Assembly: GCF_006861675.1 (NCBI RefSeq)
Contig: NZ_SGJB01000010.1
Location: forward strand, 1 to 64,000
Direction: 5' to 3'
Origin: Peptacetobacter hominis
Lineage (GTDB): Bacteria > Bacillota > Clostridia > Peptostreptococcales > Peptostreptococcaceae
Length of the DNA stretch: 64,000 nucleotides
The first letter of the stretch is position 1, and each line of letters opens with the position of its first letter. Of the stretch, positions 6,330 to 14,390 are shown piece after piece. A program made the position numbers and the translations under genes. The notes beneath the pieces were generated by a model that saw nothing but the letters and a program-made list of their open reading frames with translations, was not told where the DNA came from and made no database searches.

Positions 6330-8168
6330 TTATTCAGTTGCTCCACCTGTGTCTCCGCCTGATGATCCTCCGTCACTTCCTGAACCACCTGTGTCTCCGC
6401 CTGATGATCCTCCGTCACTTCCTGAATCTCCTGTGTCTCCACCTGATGATCCTCCATCACTTCCTGAATCTCCTGTATTTCCACCTGATGATCCACCTTC
6501 ATTTCCTGAACCACCTGTATTTCCACCAGTTGATCCTCCTGTATTTCCATCTGTATTATCATCTGGCTGTTCAGGTACTGTAGGTTTGTTTGCTGTATCT
6601 TCACCCTTACTTACTACAAGTGATATTTTTCCATCTTCGTTACTCTGAGACAGTACTGTTCCTTCTTTGTATGCGGAACTAAACTCATAAGTTATATCTC
6701 CAACTGCAAATCCACTTGATTGTATCATGTTCTGAGCCCGGCTAAGTGACATTCCTACTACGTTAGGCTCTGATTTATTGTTACTTCCCTTACTTACTAC
6801 TACTGTAATCGTATCTCCTTCTTTAAGTTCTGTTCCCTCAACAGGATCCTGAGATATTATACAGTTTTCAAGTACCGAATAACTATATTCCTCGCTTGAT
6901 ACCTCAAGTTTAAGCCCTTTTGCTTCAAGCGTTGATCTTGCCCGATCAAGCTGCATTCCTACAACATTCGGAGCTATTATAGATTCTCCGCTTCCAAATA
7001 AACTGCTTCCAAACAGTTTGAAAAATACGAATATCTGAGCTACAAGAACAAGTGAAAGTAAAACTGCAGCTACTTTCAGTATTTTTCTCATTTTTGGAGT
7101 TTCTTCTTTTACAGGTTTTTTTACCTTTTTCTTTCTTTTTCTTGATCTTTTTGGAATTTCTTCTTCCTCTTCCTCATCAAAATATTCTTCTTCCTCTTCT
7201 TCACCATCATAATATGCACCATTATCTCCGTCTATGTCAGCTATTGATGAAGGCATTATTCTTGGTTTTGCTATTGTATTCAGATTTCTTTCGTCTATAT
7301 GCTTTGTAGCAAAATCATCATATTCTTTTATAAAATCAAGGTCTATATTCTTTTCTATATACTCTATATCCTCTATAAGCTCTTCAGCTGTCTGATATCT
7401 ATCCATAGTATTTTTTTCAGTAAGTTTTTTGATTATAGTTCTTACACTCTGAGGTATTCTTATTTTTTCCTCTTCTGTAAATTCTATATCATCATTTATA
7501 TGCTGAAGTGCTATTGCAACTGGAGTTTCTCCTCTGAAAGGAACCTTTCCTGTAAGCATTTCATAAAGAACTATACCTAATGAATAAAGGTCAGCGTTGT
7601 TTGTTACAAATTTACCTTTTGCCTGTTCTGGTGAAAAATAATGAACAGATCCTATTACACCGCCTATATTCGTCATTGTTGAGTTTGATACAGCTTTTGC
7701 TATACCGAAGTCAGCAACTTTTACTATATTTCTTCCCTCATTTGATATAAGTATATTGTGAGGTTTTATATCTCTGTGTATTATCCCTCTTTTGTGTGCA
7801 CTTCCAAGTGCCATAGCTATCTGTTTTGTTATATCAAGAGCTGTGTACTCATCAAGAGTACCCTCTTCCTGTATTATTTCCTTTAGATTTTTTCCATCTA
7901 CATATTCCATTACTATATAGTGAACTTTTCCGTCTTCACCTACATCATATACATTCACTATATTAGGATGAGAAAGACTTGCTACCGCTTCTGCCTCTCT
8001 TTTGAACTTTTTAAGGAAATCCTGATCATCCACAAATTCCGGTCTCAGCACCTTAACTGCTACCCTTCTATTTAGGAGATTGTCTTTTGCCTCATATACA
8101 TAGGCCATTCCACCTTCTCCTACTTTTTTCTCTATTTTATATCTGTTACCTAAAATTGTTTCTCCCAC
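6330..8168 (-). CDS. prkC: PASTA-domain Ser/Thr protein kinase PrkC (Stk1)
   Basis: Membrane Hanks-type kinase that senses cell-wall fragments and phosphorylates wall, division and translation targets. Order: kinase domain about 10-270 (glycine loop GEGGMAYVYEAK, VAVKVLR lysine, HRDIKPHNI, DFGIAK), an acidic then basic linker (EEEE-rich, then KRSRKRKKK), one membrane helix near 370, and two PASTA repeats, each starting with PNVVGM. It ends in an odd tail of about 75 residues of Gly, Ser, Asp and Thr built from 14-residue units. Start is GTG 8168 after GGTGA, 16 bases behind prpC. It is the last gene of its operon; rsgA, the usual next gene, is absent. Confidence 0.95.
   Translation of the reverse strand: MGETILGNRYKIEKKVGEGGMAYVYEAKDNLLNRRVAVKVLRPEFVDDQDFLKKFKREAEAVASLSHPNIVNVYDVGEDGKVHYIVMEYVDGKNLKEIIQEEGTLDEYTALDITKQIAMALGSAHKRGIIHRDIKPHNILISNEGRNIVKVADFGIAKAVSNSTMTNIGGVIGSVHYFSPEQAKGKFVTNNADLYSLGIVLYEMLTGKVPFRGETPVAIALQHINDDIEFTEEEKIRIPQSVRTIIKKLTEKNTMDRYQTAEELIEDIEYIEKNIDLDFIKEYDDFATKHIDERNLNTIAKPRIMPSSIADIDGDNGAYYDGEEEEEEYFDEEEEEEIPKRSRKRKKKVKKPVKEETPKMRKILKVAAVLLSLVLVAQIFVFFKLFGSSLFGSGESIIAPNVVGMQLDRARSTLEAKGLKLEVSSEEYSYSVLENCIISQDPVEGTELKEGDTITVVVSKGSNNKSEPNVVGMSLSRAQNMIQSSGFAVGDITYEFSSAYKEGTVLSQSNEDGKISLVVSKGEDTANKPTVPEQPDDNTDGNTGGSTGGNTGGSGNEGGSSGGNTGDSGSDGGSSGGDTGDSGSDGGSSGGDTGGSGSDGGSSGGDTGGATE
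6346..6550. repeat. Tandem 42-bp coding repeats (14-residue units) in prkC tail
   Basis: About four to five copies of a 42-bp unit, near-identical in the first copies and diverging toward the PASTA side. Each encodes a unit like GGSSGGDTGDSGSD. Such runs change length by replication slippage. They give Pro-rich reading frames on the opposite strand that are only shadows. Confidence 0.85.
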
Positions 8169-8184
8169 GTTATCACCGTCCTGA

Positions 8185-8931
8185 CTATGCCCTTACAAGT
8201 ACCACGGATACATTATCCCTACCTGTTTCATTGGCTGTATTTATTAAACTATCACTTATATATTCAAGATCTTCACTACTATCCATTATTTCTTCTATTT
8301 CAGAATCTTCCACACATCCAGTAAGACCGTCTGTGGCAAGAAGAATGATTTCATCTTTTTCTATTTTTCTTTTAAATATATCAACTATTACAAATGGATC
8401 CGGTCCTATCGCTCTTGTTATTTCATTTCTTTTCGGATGAGACATAGCTTCTTTTTCTGTTATTATATGTCTTTCCACAAGTTCCTCTACATATGAGTGA
8501 TCTCTGGTAACTCTTATAATACCAGCTTCTCTACTGTATATGTATCCTCTACTATCACCGACATTTGCAATATATACATGGTCCTTATATAAAATTGCAG
8601 CTGTAAGAGTCGTTCCCATTCCAGAAAACTCTTCATTTCCTTCAGCTTTTTCATGTACCATCGTATTTATAATATTATACGCCTGTTTTAGTATATCGTC
8701 TATATATTCTATTTTTATATTTCCGTTTTGAAGAAGATTTTCCTTTAGAAATATTATTATATTTTCTGCAGCAATTCTGCTCGCAACTTCTCCCTTTTTA
8801 TAGCCTCCCATTCCGTCAGCTATTGCAAAAATTCCTATTTCTCCATGTTCTGATTCTATAATTTCTCCCATGCAGTAATCTTCGTTATTCTTTCTTACCA
8901 TCCCGACATGAGAGGCACAATAATATTCCAT
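8185..8931 (-). CDS. prpC: PP2C-family protein phosphatase PrpC (Stp)
   Basis: Metal-dependent Ser/Thr phosphatase that reverses PrkC phosphorylation. The 248-residue protein shows the PPM metal motifs: the first acidic residue near RKNNED, IADGMGGY, GDSRGYIY, ATDGLTG and a final GRDNVSVVLV. No membrane segment, so cytoplasmic. AAGGAGG precedes ATG 8931, and it lies 16 bases from prkC, the standard kinase-phosphatase pair. Confidence 0.95.
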   Translation of the reverse strand: MEYYCASHVGMVRKNNEDYCMGEIIESEHGEIGIFAIADGMGGYKKGEVASRIAAENIIIFLKENLLQNGNIKIEYIDDILKQAYNIINTMVHEKAEGNEEFSGMGTTLTAAILYKDHVYIANVGDSRGYIYSREAGIIRVTRDHSYVEELVERHIITEKEAMSHPKRNEITRAIGPDPFVIVDIFKRKIEKDEIILLATDGLTGCVEDSEIEEIMDSSEDLEYISDSLINTANETGRDNVSVVLVRA

Positions 8932-8946
8932 AGACGTCCTCCTTTT

Positions 8947-9975
8947 TTACCTGCGCTTTCTTCTAAGCTGTCCACAGGCGCCGCTTATATCAGAACCCAT
9001 TGATATTCTGACTGTTGCAGGTATATTTCTAGATTCGAGATAATCTCTGAATCTATATATAAAAGCTTTGTCCGGCTTTTCAAAATCTCTTTCTTCAACC
9101 TCATTTATAGGTATAAGGTTGACATGGCATAACATTCCCTTTAAAAGTTCAGATAATGCTTCTGCCTCTTTTTTACCGTCATTTACTCCCTTTATAAGAG
9201 AGTATTCAAAAGTCACTCTTCTGTTTGTTTTTTCTATATAATATCTGCATGCCTTTATTATATCATTTATTGAGTATTTATTGGCAACTGGCATTATTTC
9301 TTTTCTTTTTTCATCGTATGGAGAATGAAGTGAAAGGGCAAGATTTATAGGTATCTGCATATCAGCCAGTTCATACATTTTTGGCACTATACCACATGTA
9401 GAAAGTGTTATATGTCTGTATCCTATATTAAGTCCTTTTTCATCATTTACAATCTTTAAAAACTGTTTTGTATTCTCAAAATTATCAAGAGGCTCTCCGC
9501 TTCCCATAAGTACAAGGTTTGATACTCTTTTGCCAGTATCTTCCTGTATTTTCATAATCTGGTCCAGAATTTCCCACGGTTCAAGATTTCTTATAAGACC
9601 ATCCATTGTAGATGCGCAGAATCTGCATCCCATTCTACATCCTACCTGATTTGAAATACATACAGTCACTCTACTGTCATAGTCCATCATTACAGTTTCT
9701 ATTATTTCTCCATCGTTAAGTTCAAACAGATATTTACTTGTTTTCCCATCTTTTGAATTGAGTTTTAAATCTATTTTTATATTACCTATGTACGAAACCT
9801 CTTCAAGTTTTTCTCTTAGAGATTTAGGTATATTTTTCATATCATCAAAAGTCTTTGCTCCTTTGTATATCCATGAGTAAATCTGAGTTCCTCTGAACGG
9901 TTTTTCTCCGATTTCCTTCATAAATTCCTTGAGCTCAGCCTCTGTAAAATTTTTAAGAGCTATTTTATCAGCCAT
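8947..9975 (-). CDS. rlmN: 23S rRNA (adenine-2503-C2) methyltransferase RlmN
   Basis: Radical SAM enzyme that methylates A2503 of 23S rRNA and, in some bacteria, A37 of tRNA. The iron-sulfur motif CRMGCRFCAS is at about 115-124, followed by LVLMGSGEPL. A late Cys in SDISGACGQL is the methyl-carrying or resolving cysteine. The 342 residues are normal for the family. It sits between rsmB (5 bases away) and prpC in the usual Firmicutes order. Confidence 0.95.
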   Translation of the reverse strand: MADKIALKNFTEAELKEFMKEIGEKPFRGTQIYSWIYKGAKTFDDMKNIPKSLREKLEEVSYIGNIKIDLKLNSKDGKTSKYLFELNDGEIIETVMMDYDSRVTVCISNQVGCRMGCRFCASTMDGLIRNLEPWEILDQIMKIQEDTGKRVSNLVLMGSGEPLDNFENTKQFLKIVNDEKGLNIGYRHITLSTCGIVPKMYELADMQIPINLALSLHSPYDEKRKEIMPVANKYSINDIIKACRYYIEKTNRRVTFEYSLIKGVNDGKKEAEALSELLKGMLCHVNLIPINEVEERDFEKPDKAFIYRFRDYLESRNIPATVRISMGSDISGACGQLRRKRR

Positions 9976-9980
9976 TTTTA

Positions 9981-11306
9981 TTACCTCATTTTTTTCATTT
10001 TCGCTATAAAGAATCCATCTATTCCGTGTATATTAGGATATATTTTCAGATATCCCTTTTCCTGTTCCTCAAGGTCTACGTTCACCTCTGTTATAGGAAC
10101 CATACTGAATTCCTCATGCTCTTTTATGAATTCTTCTACTATTTCGATATTCTCGCTGTCCTGAACAGTACAAGTCGAATATATAAGAGTTCCCCCTGGC
10201 TTTACATATTTTGAAGCATTTTCAAGTATCTTTTTCTGTATAACCGGAAGTTCTGATACCTCTTCTCTGCTTTTGTATTTTATTTCAGGTTTTCTTCTTA
10301 TTATTCCAAATCCTGAACACGGAACATCGGTTAAAACATAGTCGAATTTTTCTACGCTTTCTTTATCAAATTCTGTCGCGTCAAATTTTTCCACATCTAT
10401 ATTTTTAAGTCCCAACCTGTGAGCTGTAGATTTTATAAGTTTTATCTTGTGGTCAAATACATCCCTTGCAACTACTTTTCCCGTATTATTCATTATAGTC
10501 GCCATATGAGTTGTTTTTCCACCCGGTGCACTACACATATCAAGCACTTTTGAATTTTCTTTTGGAGATGCTATTTTACCAACAAGCATTGAACTTACAT
10601 CCTGAACTGTAAACATTCCAGAAAGATATAGCCTGTTTTTATCTATTCCTTTAAGTCCTTCAACTCTTACAGCTTCATCCATCATAGCAACCGGATATGC
10701 ATTTATTCCATCTTTTTTGAATTCTTTTATAAGTGTATCTCTATCTGTTTTAAGTGTATTCACTCTTAGATACATTTCCGGTCTTTCATTTCCAGATTCA
10801 AGAAGTTCTTCCGTAAATTCCTCCCCGAATTTCTGTATCCATTCTTCTATTATCCACTGCTGATATGAATATTTTACAGCAAGCCTTCTTGCAGGATCTT
10901 TTATATCTATTTCCTTTATTGTATTTCTCTGTCTTATTTCATTTTTCAGGATTGCATTTACAAATCCTGAAGACTTTCTGTCGTATTTTACTGCAAGCTT
11001 CACTGTTTCATTTACAGCCGCATAATCCTGTATATTATCAAGAAAAAGTATCTGATATGTACCCATTCTAAGGATTATTCTTACAAAGCTGGACATGTTT
11101 TTTGTTTTTATCTTTGATAATTTGTTTATTATATAGTCAAGGTATTTTTTATTTTCAATGACCCCGTATACGATTTCTGTTGCAAGGCCTTTTTCCCTTG
11201 TTTTTATATCATTTTCTCTAAAAATCCTGTTTATTGCCATGTTTGAATAATTTTTGTTTATCTCCACATCGCATAGAATTTTAAATGCTGCTTCTCTCGC
11301 ATTCAT
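9981..11306 (-). CDS. rsmB: 16S rRNA (cytosine-967-C5) methyltransferase RsmB
   Basis: SAM-dependent methyltransferase. The N-terminal NusB-like RNA-binding domain (about 1-130) precedes the catalytic domain with the SAM loop KVLDMCSAPGGKTTHMA, the TDVPCSGFG motif and the catalytic Cys in STCTVQ. I start at ATG 11306 (MNAREAAFKIL, 441 residues) because AGGAGAG lies nine bases ahead; an upstream in-frame extension is AT-rich and lacks a site. A terminator at 11461-11488 and a promoter at 11364-11393 make this the head of the rsmB-rlmN-prpC-prkC unit. Confidence 0.95.
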   Translation of the reverse strand: MNAREAAFKILCDVEINKNYSNMAINRIFRENDIKTREKGLATEIVYGVIENKKYLDYIINKLSKIKTKNMSSFVRIILRMGTYQILFLDNIQDYAAVNETVKLAVKYDRKSSGFVNAILKNEIRQRNTIKEIDIKDPARRLAVKYSYQQWIIEEWIQKFGEEFTEELLESGNERPEMYLRVNTLKTDRDTLIKEFKKDGINAYPVAMMDEAVRVEGLKGIDKNRLYLSGMFTVQDVSSMLVGKIASPKENSKVLDMCSAPGGKTTHMATIMNNTGKVVARDVFDHKIKLIKSTAHRLGLKNIDVEKFDATEFDKESVEKFDYVLTDVPCSGFGIIRRKPEIKYKSREEVSELPVIQKKILENASKYVKPGGTLIYSTCTVQDSENIEIVEEFIKEHEEFSMVPITEVNVDLEEQEKGYLKIYPNIHGIDGFFIAKMKKMR

Positions 11307-11363
11307 GCTTTTTATCTCTCCTGACCTATAGTTTTTGTTTTTAGTCATATTGATATAATTATA

Positions 11364-11393
11364 ATTATACACTACTTTACACTAAAAAGTAAA
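11364..11393 (-). promoter_or_regulatory. Promoter upstream of rsmB
   Basis: Minus strand TTTACT (11393-11388), 18 bases, TATAAT (11369-11364). It lies just below the terminator of the preceding unit, as expected for a new transcription start. Confidence 0.6.
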
Positions 11394-11460
11394 TTCTTAG
11401 GGATACTATATTCAAATATCATGTTTTATTCACATATAAAAGTATTATTTTTCCGCATAA

Positions 11461-11488
11461 AAAAAGAGGAGAATATTCTCCTCTTTTT
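11461..11488. terminator. Bidirectional terminator after the YugP-type gene
   Basis: A 28-base perfect palindrome, AAAAAGAGGAGAAT followed by its complement, with five T at the end on either strand. Confidence 0.9.
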
Positions 11489-11490
11489 GA

Positions 11491-12192
11491 TTAATCATCT
11501 CTGTTTGATGCTATCAGTACAAGTCTTAAAAGCTGAAGTAAAGCTGTAAGTGCTGCTGCAACATATGTCATAGCTGCTGCAGTAAGAACTTTTCTACTGT
11601 ATCTGTTTTCTTCATGGCTGACTATTGCCAGATCTTCCAACTGGAAAAGTGCTCTTCTGGATGCATTAAACTCCACAGGAAGTGTTATTATCTGGAAAAG
11701 TACTGTCGCTGAGAATAAAAGTATTCCTATCTGAAGCATTGTATTGTTTCCAGTAAAGAATAATCCTGCAAATATAAGTATCCATGAAACACTCGATGCA
11801 AAGTTTACAACCGGAACTATAGCTCCTCTTATAGTAAGAGGTGCATATCCGTCCGCATGCTGAAGTGCATGTCCGCATTCATGTGCGGCAACTGCAATAG
11901 ACGTTACTGATGCTCCATAGAATACATCCTCAGAAAGTCTAAGAACCTTTCTTGTCGGGTCATAATGGTCTGTAAGCGTTCCTCTCACAGGTTCTATTCT
12001 TACATCGTATATTCCATTTGCATGAAGTATTCTCTCTGCAACAGACCGTCCTGTATATCCACTTGCAGATTTAACTCTGAAGTATTTCGCAGTTGTTGAT
12101 GATACCTTAAACTGCGCATACATTGTAAATATTATCGCCGGCAATAATATTATCATTGTCGGATCCCAAAATCCATATCCATAATATGGCAT
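11491..12192 (-). CDS. Zinc metallopeptidase, YugP family
   Basis: Membrane-bound neutral zinc peptidase of the YugP type (Zn_peptidase_2). The zinc motif HECGHALQH is at about 109-117. Hydrophobic segments lie near the N-terminus and, in three blocks, from about 125 to the end (for example ILIFAGLFF and VAAALTALLQLL). Physiological substrate unknown. Start is ATG 12192, eight bases after AGGAGAG, not the GTG nine bases upstream; this gives 233 residues. It is the last gene before a strong terminator. Confidence 0.88.
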   Translation of the reverse strand: MPYYGYGFWDPTMIILLPAIIFTMYAQFKVSSTTAKYFRVKSASGYTGRSVAERILHANGIYDVRIEPVRGTLTDHYDPTRKVLRLSEDVFYGASVTSIAVAAHECGHALQHADGYAPLTIRGAIVPVVNFASSVSWILIFAGLFFTGNNTMLQIGILLFSATVLFQIITLPVEFNASRRALFQLEDLAIVSHEENRYSRKVLTAAAMTYVAAALTALLQLLRLVLIASNRDD

Positions 12193-12221
12193 ATTTTTCA
12201 CTCTCCTAGTTTTTTATTATT

Positions 12222-12959
12222 CTAAAGGTTTCCCTTGAAGAATCTTACAGCATTTCTCACATCATCTATATTTACCCTTGTATCAAAGCACGGTCCGTTT
12301 GGTCTTTCATTAAATACACCATATACAGGTATTTTTCTGACCTCCCTCACTCCAGATGTGAGATCTCTCTCACATGCAACAGCTATTACCGCCTTTGGTC
12401 TTGTGTCCACTATTATTTTTCTGGCAAGAGTTCCACCCGTTGCAACAAATATCTTTACGCCTTCCTCATCTCCAAGCTGAGCAAGTTCTGATATGTTGCA
12501 TAGTCCACATCTTGCACAGTTTTCTATTGTAGATGTTACCTTGAATCTACAGCTGTGAAGCTGTATACAGTGAGGCATAAGTACAAGTATATCCTCTCCG
12601 TCAAAACTGAATTTCAGACTTTTTATGTATCTGTTGTTCAGTTTTATAAAAATTCTTCTTATTCCCGCCTTGTCTATTCCCGATATATCGGCCATTACTG
12701 TAATAAGTGGAAATACAGCTTTGACAAGTCCAAGATTTATTTTCATAAGAAACTCAGGTACTTTTCTGTCTGCTACAGTCAGATACGTTATAACTGTAGA
12801 TGCTGATAGAAGAGCTATCAGTATAATCATAACAGCTATTACGGATATTATTATAACAGCCGGTTTTTTCATTACAGCAACTGCCATAATTGCAGTTATT
12901 ACAATTATTATTGCCGATATTATACCTATCGACGATATATATTTTCTGAAATCGCTCAT
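12222..12959 (-). CDS. DUF116 membrane protein
   Basis: A 245-residue protein with two N-terminal membrane helices (about 10-60) and a C-terminal DUF116 domain. The domain holds five cysteines in LMPHCIQLHSC and NCARCGLCN, arranged like a metal or iron-sulfur site, plus VATGG and AVACERD. DUF116 has no assigned reaction. ATG 12959 follows the fmt stop by one base (SD-like CAGGAAA), so translation is probably coupled. The fmt-DUF116-rsmB order is common in clostridia. Confidence 0.85.
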   Translation of the reverse strand: MSDFRKYISSIGIISAIIIVITAIMAVAVMKKPAVIIISVIAVMIILIALLSASTVITYLTVADRKVPEFLMKINLGLVKAVFPLITVMADISGIDKAGIRRIFIKLNNRYIKSLKFSFDGEDILVLMPHCIQLHSCRFKVTSTIENCARCGLCNISELAQLGDEEGVKIFVATGGTLARKIIVDTRPKAVIAVACERDLTSGVREVRKIPVYGVFNERPNGPCFDTRVNIDDVRNAVRFFKGNL

Positions 12960-12960
12960 A

Positions 12961-13899
12961 CTATTTTTCCTGACCAAGTATTGCTCCTGTATCTATACTG
13001 TTTCCTTTTATATATTCAGATACAGGCATTCTTTTTTTGTTCGGCATCTGTATTTCTTCAACAAGAAGTATACCATCTCCTGTACTTATCTTTATACCAT
13101 TTTTGTCGACACTTAAAACAGTACCCGGTTCTTTTGATGATTTTTCATTCAGTACATCTGTTTTCCATATTTTCATTTTTACATCGTTATAGAATGTATA
13201 TGCTCCCGGCCATGGATTTACACCTCTTGCAAGGTTATGTATTTCCTCAGCTGATTTTGTAAAATCTATATTTCCAAGGTTTCTGTCCATTATAGGCGCA
13301 TAAGAAAATTCATCGTGATTCTGTGGAGTTCTCTTTGCCTCGCCCTTTTCTATAAGGTCTATAGTGTCCTTCAGAATTTCAGCTCCCTCTACCATCATTC
13401 TGTCGTGAAGTTCACCTGCAGTTATATATCTGTCTAAATCAAACTCCTTAGAAAGTATTATATCACCTGTGTCAAGTCCCTCATCCATGTACATAGTCGT
13501 AATACCTGTTTTTTTCTCTCCGTTTATTATTACCCAGTTTATAGGTGCAGCTCCTCTGTATTTAGGAAGCAGAGAAACATGTACATTTATACATCCGTAT
13601 TTAGGTATTTCAAGAAGTTCTTTTCCTAGTATCTGACCAAATGCTATAACTACAATTAAATCAGGATTTATTTCTTTTATACTTTTTACAAACTCTTCAT
13701 CTCTGGCTCTTACGGGCTGAAGAACCGGTATATCGTATTTTACTGCAAGTTCCTTTACAGGAGGCATTGCAAGTTTTTTTCCTCTTCCTTTTGGTTTGTC
13801 CGGCTGTGTTACAACTGCTGCAACCTCGTGTCCTTCATCTATAAGTTTCTGAAGGCATGGGACAGCTATATCCGGTGTTCCCATAAATACAACTTTCAT
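12961..13899 (-). CDS. fmt: Methionyl-tRNA formyltransferase
   Basis: Formylates initiator Met-tRNA with 10-formyl-tetrahydrofolate. The 312 residues show the N-terminal FMGTPDIAV, the VVTQPDKPKGRGKKL loop and the catalytic region with NVHVSLLPKYRGAAPINW. The C-terminal domain starts near 205. ATG 13899 has GGGGGAG seven bases upstream. It is paired with def, which removes the same formyl group. Confidence 0.97.
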   Translation of the reverse strand: MKVVFMGTPDIAVPCLQKLIDEGHEVAAVVTQPDKPKGRGKKLAMPPVKELAVKYDIPVLQPVRARDEEFVKSIKEINPDLIVVIAFGQILGKELLEIPKYGCINVHVSLLPKYRGAAPINWVIINGEKKTGITTMYMDEGLDTGDIILSKEFDLDRYITAGELHDRMMVEGAEILKDTIDLIEKGEAKRTPQNHDEFSYAPIMDRNLGNIDFTKSAEEIHNLARGVNPWPGAYTFYNDVKMKIWKTDVLNEKSSKEPGTVLSVDKNGIKISTGDGILLVEEIQMPNKKRMPVSEYIKGNSIDTGAILGQEK

Positions 13900-13911
13900 T
13901 CAGACTCCCCC

Positions 13912-14352
13912 TTATTTATTTACTCTGTCTACAAAAAGTATTCCATCAAGGTGATCTATCTCATGACAGAATGCTCTTGCAAGAAGACCTTCACCTTCCA
14001 TTGTAAATTCATTTCCGTTTCTATCAAAAGCCTTTACTTTTACATAGTTAGGTCTTGTTACTTCTTCATTTATATCGTCTACACTCAGACATCCTTCCAT
14101 ATCTGTCTGCTCTCCACCTGTAGAGATTATTTCAGGATTTATAAGCTCTATTATTCCGTCTCCAACATCTATTACTACCGCTCTTTTTAGTATTCCTACC
14201 TGTGGTGCCGCAAGTCCTACACCATCTGCATGATACATTGTATCAGCCATATCATCAAGAAGAACGGCAAGTTTTTCATCAAAGTTTTTAACAGGTTTAC
14301 ATACCTTTCTTAAAACTGGTTCTCCCATTTTTGTAACTCTTCTTAAAGCCAT
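13912..14352 (-). CDS. def: Peptide deformylase
   Basis: Metal enzyme that removes the N-formyl group from new proteins. The three motifs are GVGLAAPQVG, EGCLSV (metal Cys) and HEIDHLDG (two metal His and the catalytic Glu). Start ATG 14352 is chosen since GGAGG lies eight bases upstream; an earlier ATG at 14367 is part of that site. The 146-residue product is a type 1 deformylase of the short clostridial kind. Confidence 0.97.
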   Translation of the reverse strand: MALRRVTKMGEPVLRKVCKPVKNFDEKLAVLLDDMADTMYHADGVGLAAPQVGILKRAVVIDVGDGIIELINPEIISTGGEQTDMEGCLSVDDINEEVTRPNYVKVKAFDRNGNEFTMEGEGLLARAFCHEIDHLDGILFVDRVNK

Positions 14353-14390
14353 TTTTATATCCTCCATTTATAAGTTATTTTTATAATTTC

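Noticed and set aside
6310-6648. Pro-rich plus-strand ORFs and a CRISPR-like look of the repeats
   Set aside because: They are antisense shadows of the Gly/Ser repeats of prkC. The units are contiguous, in frame and without spacers.
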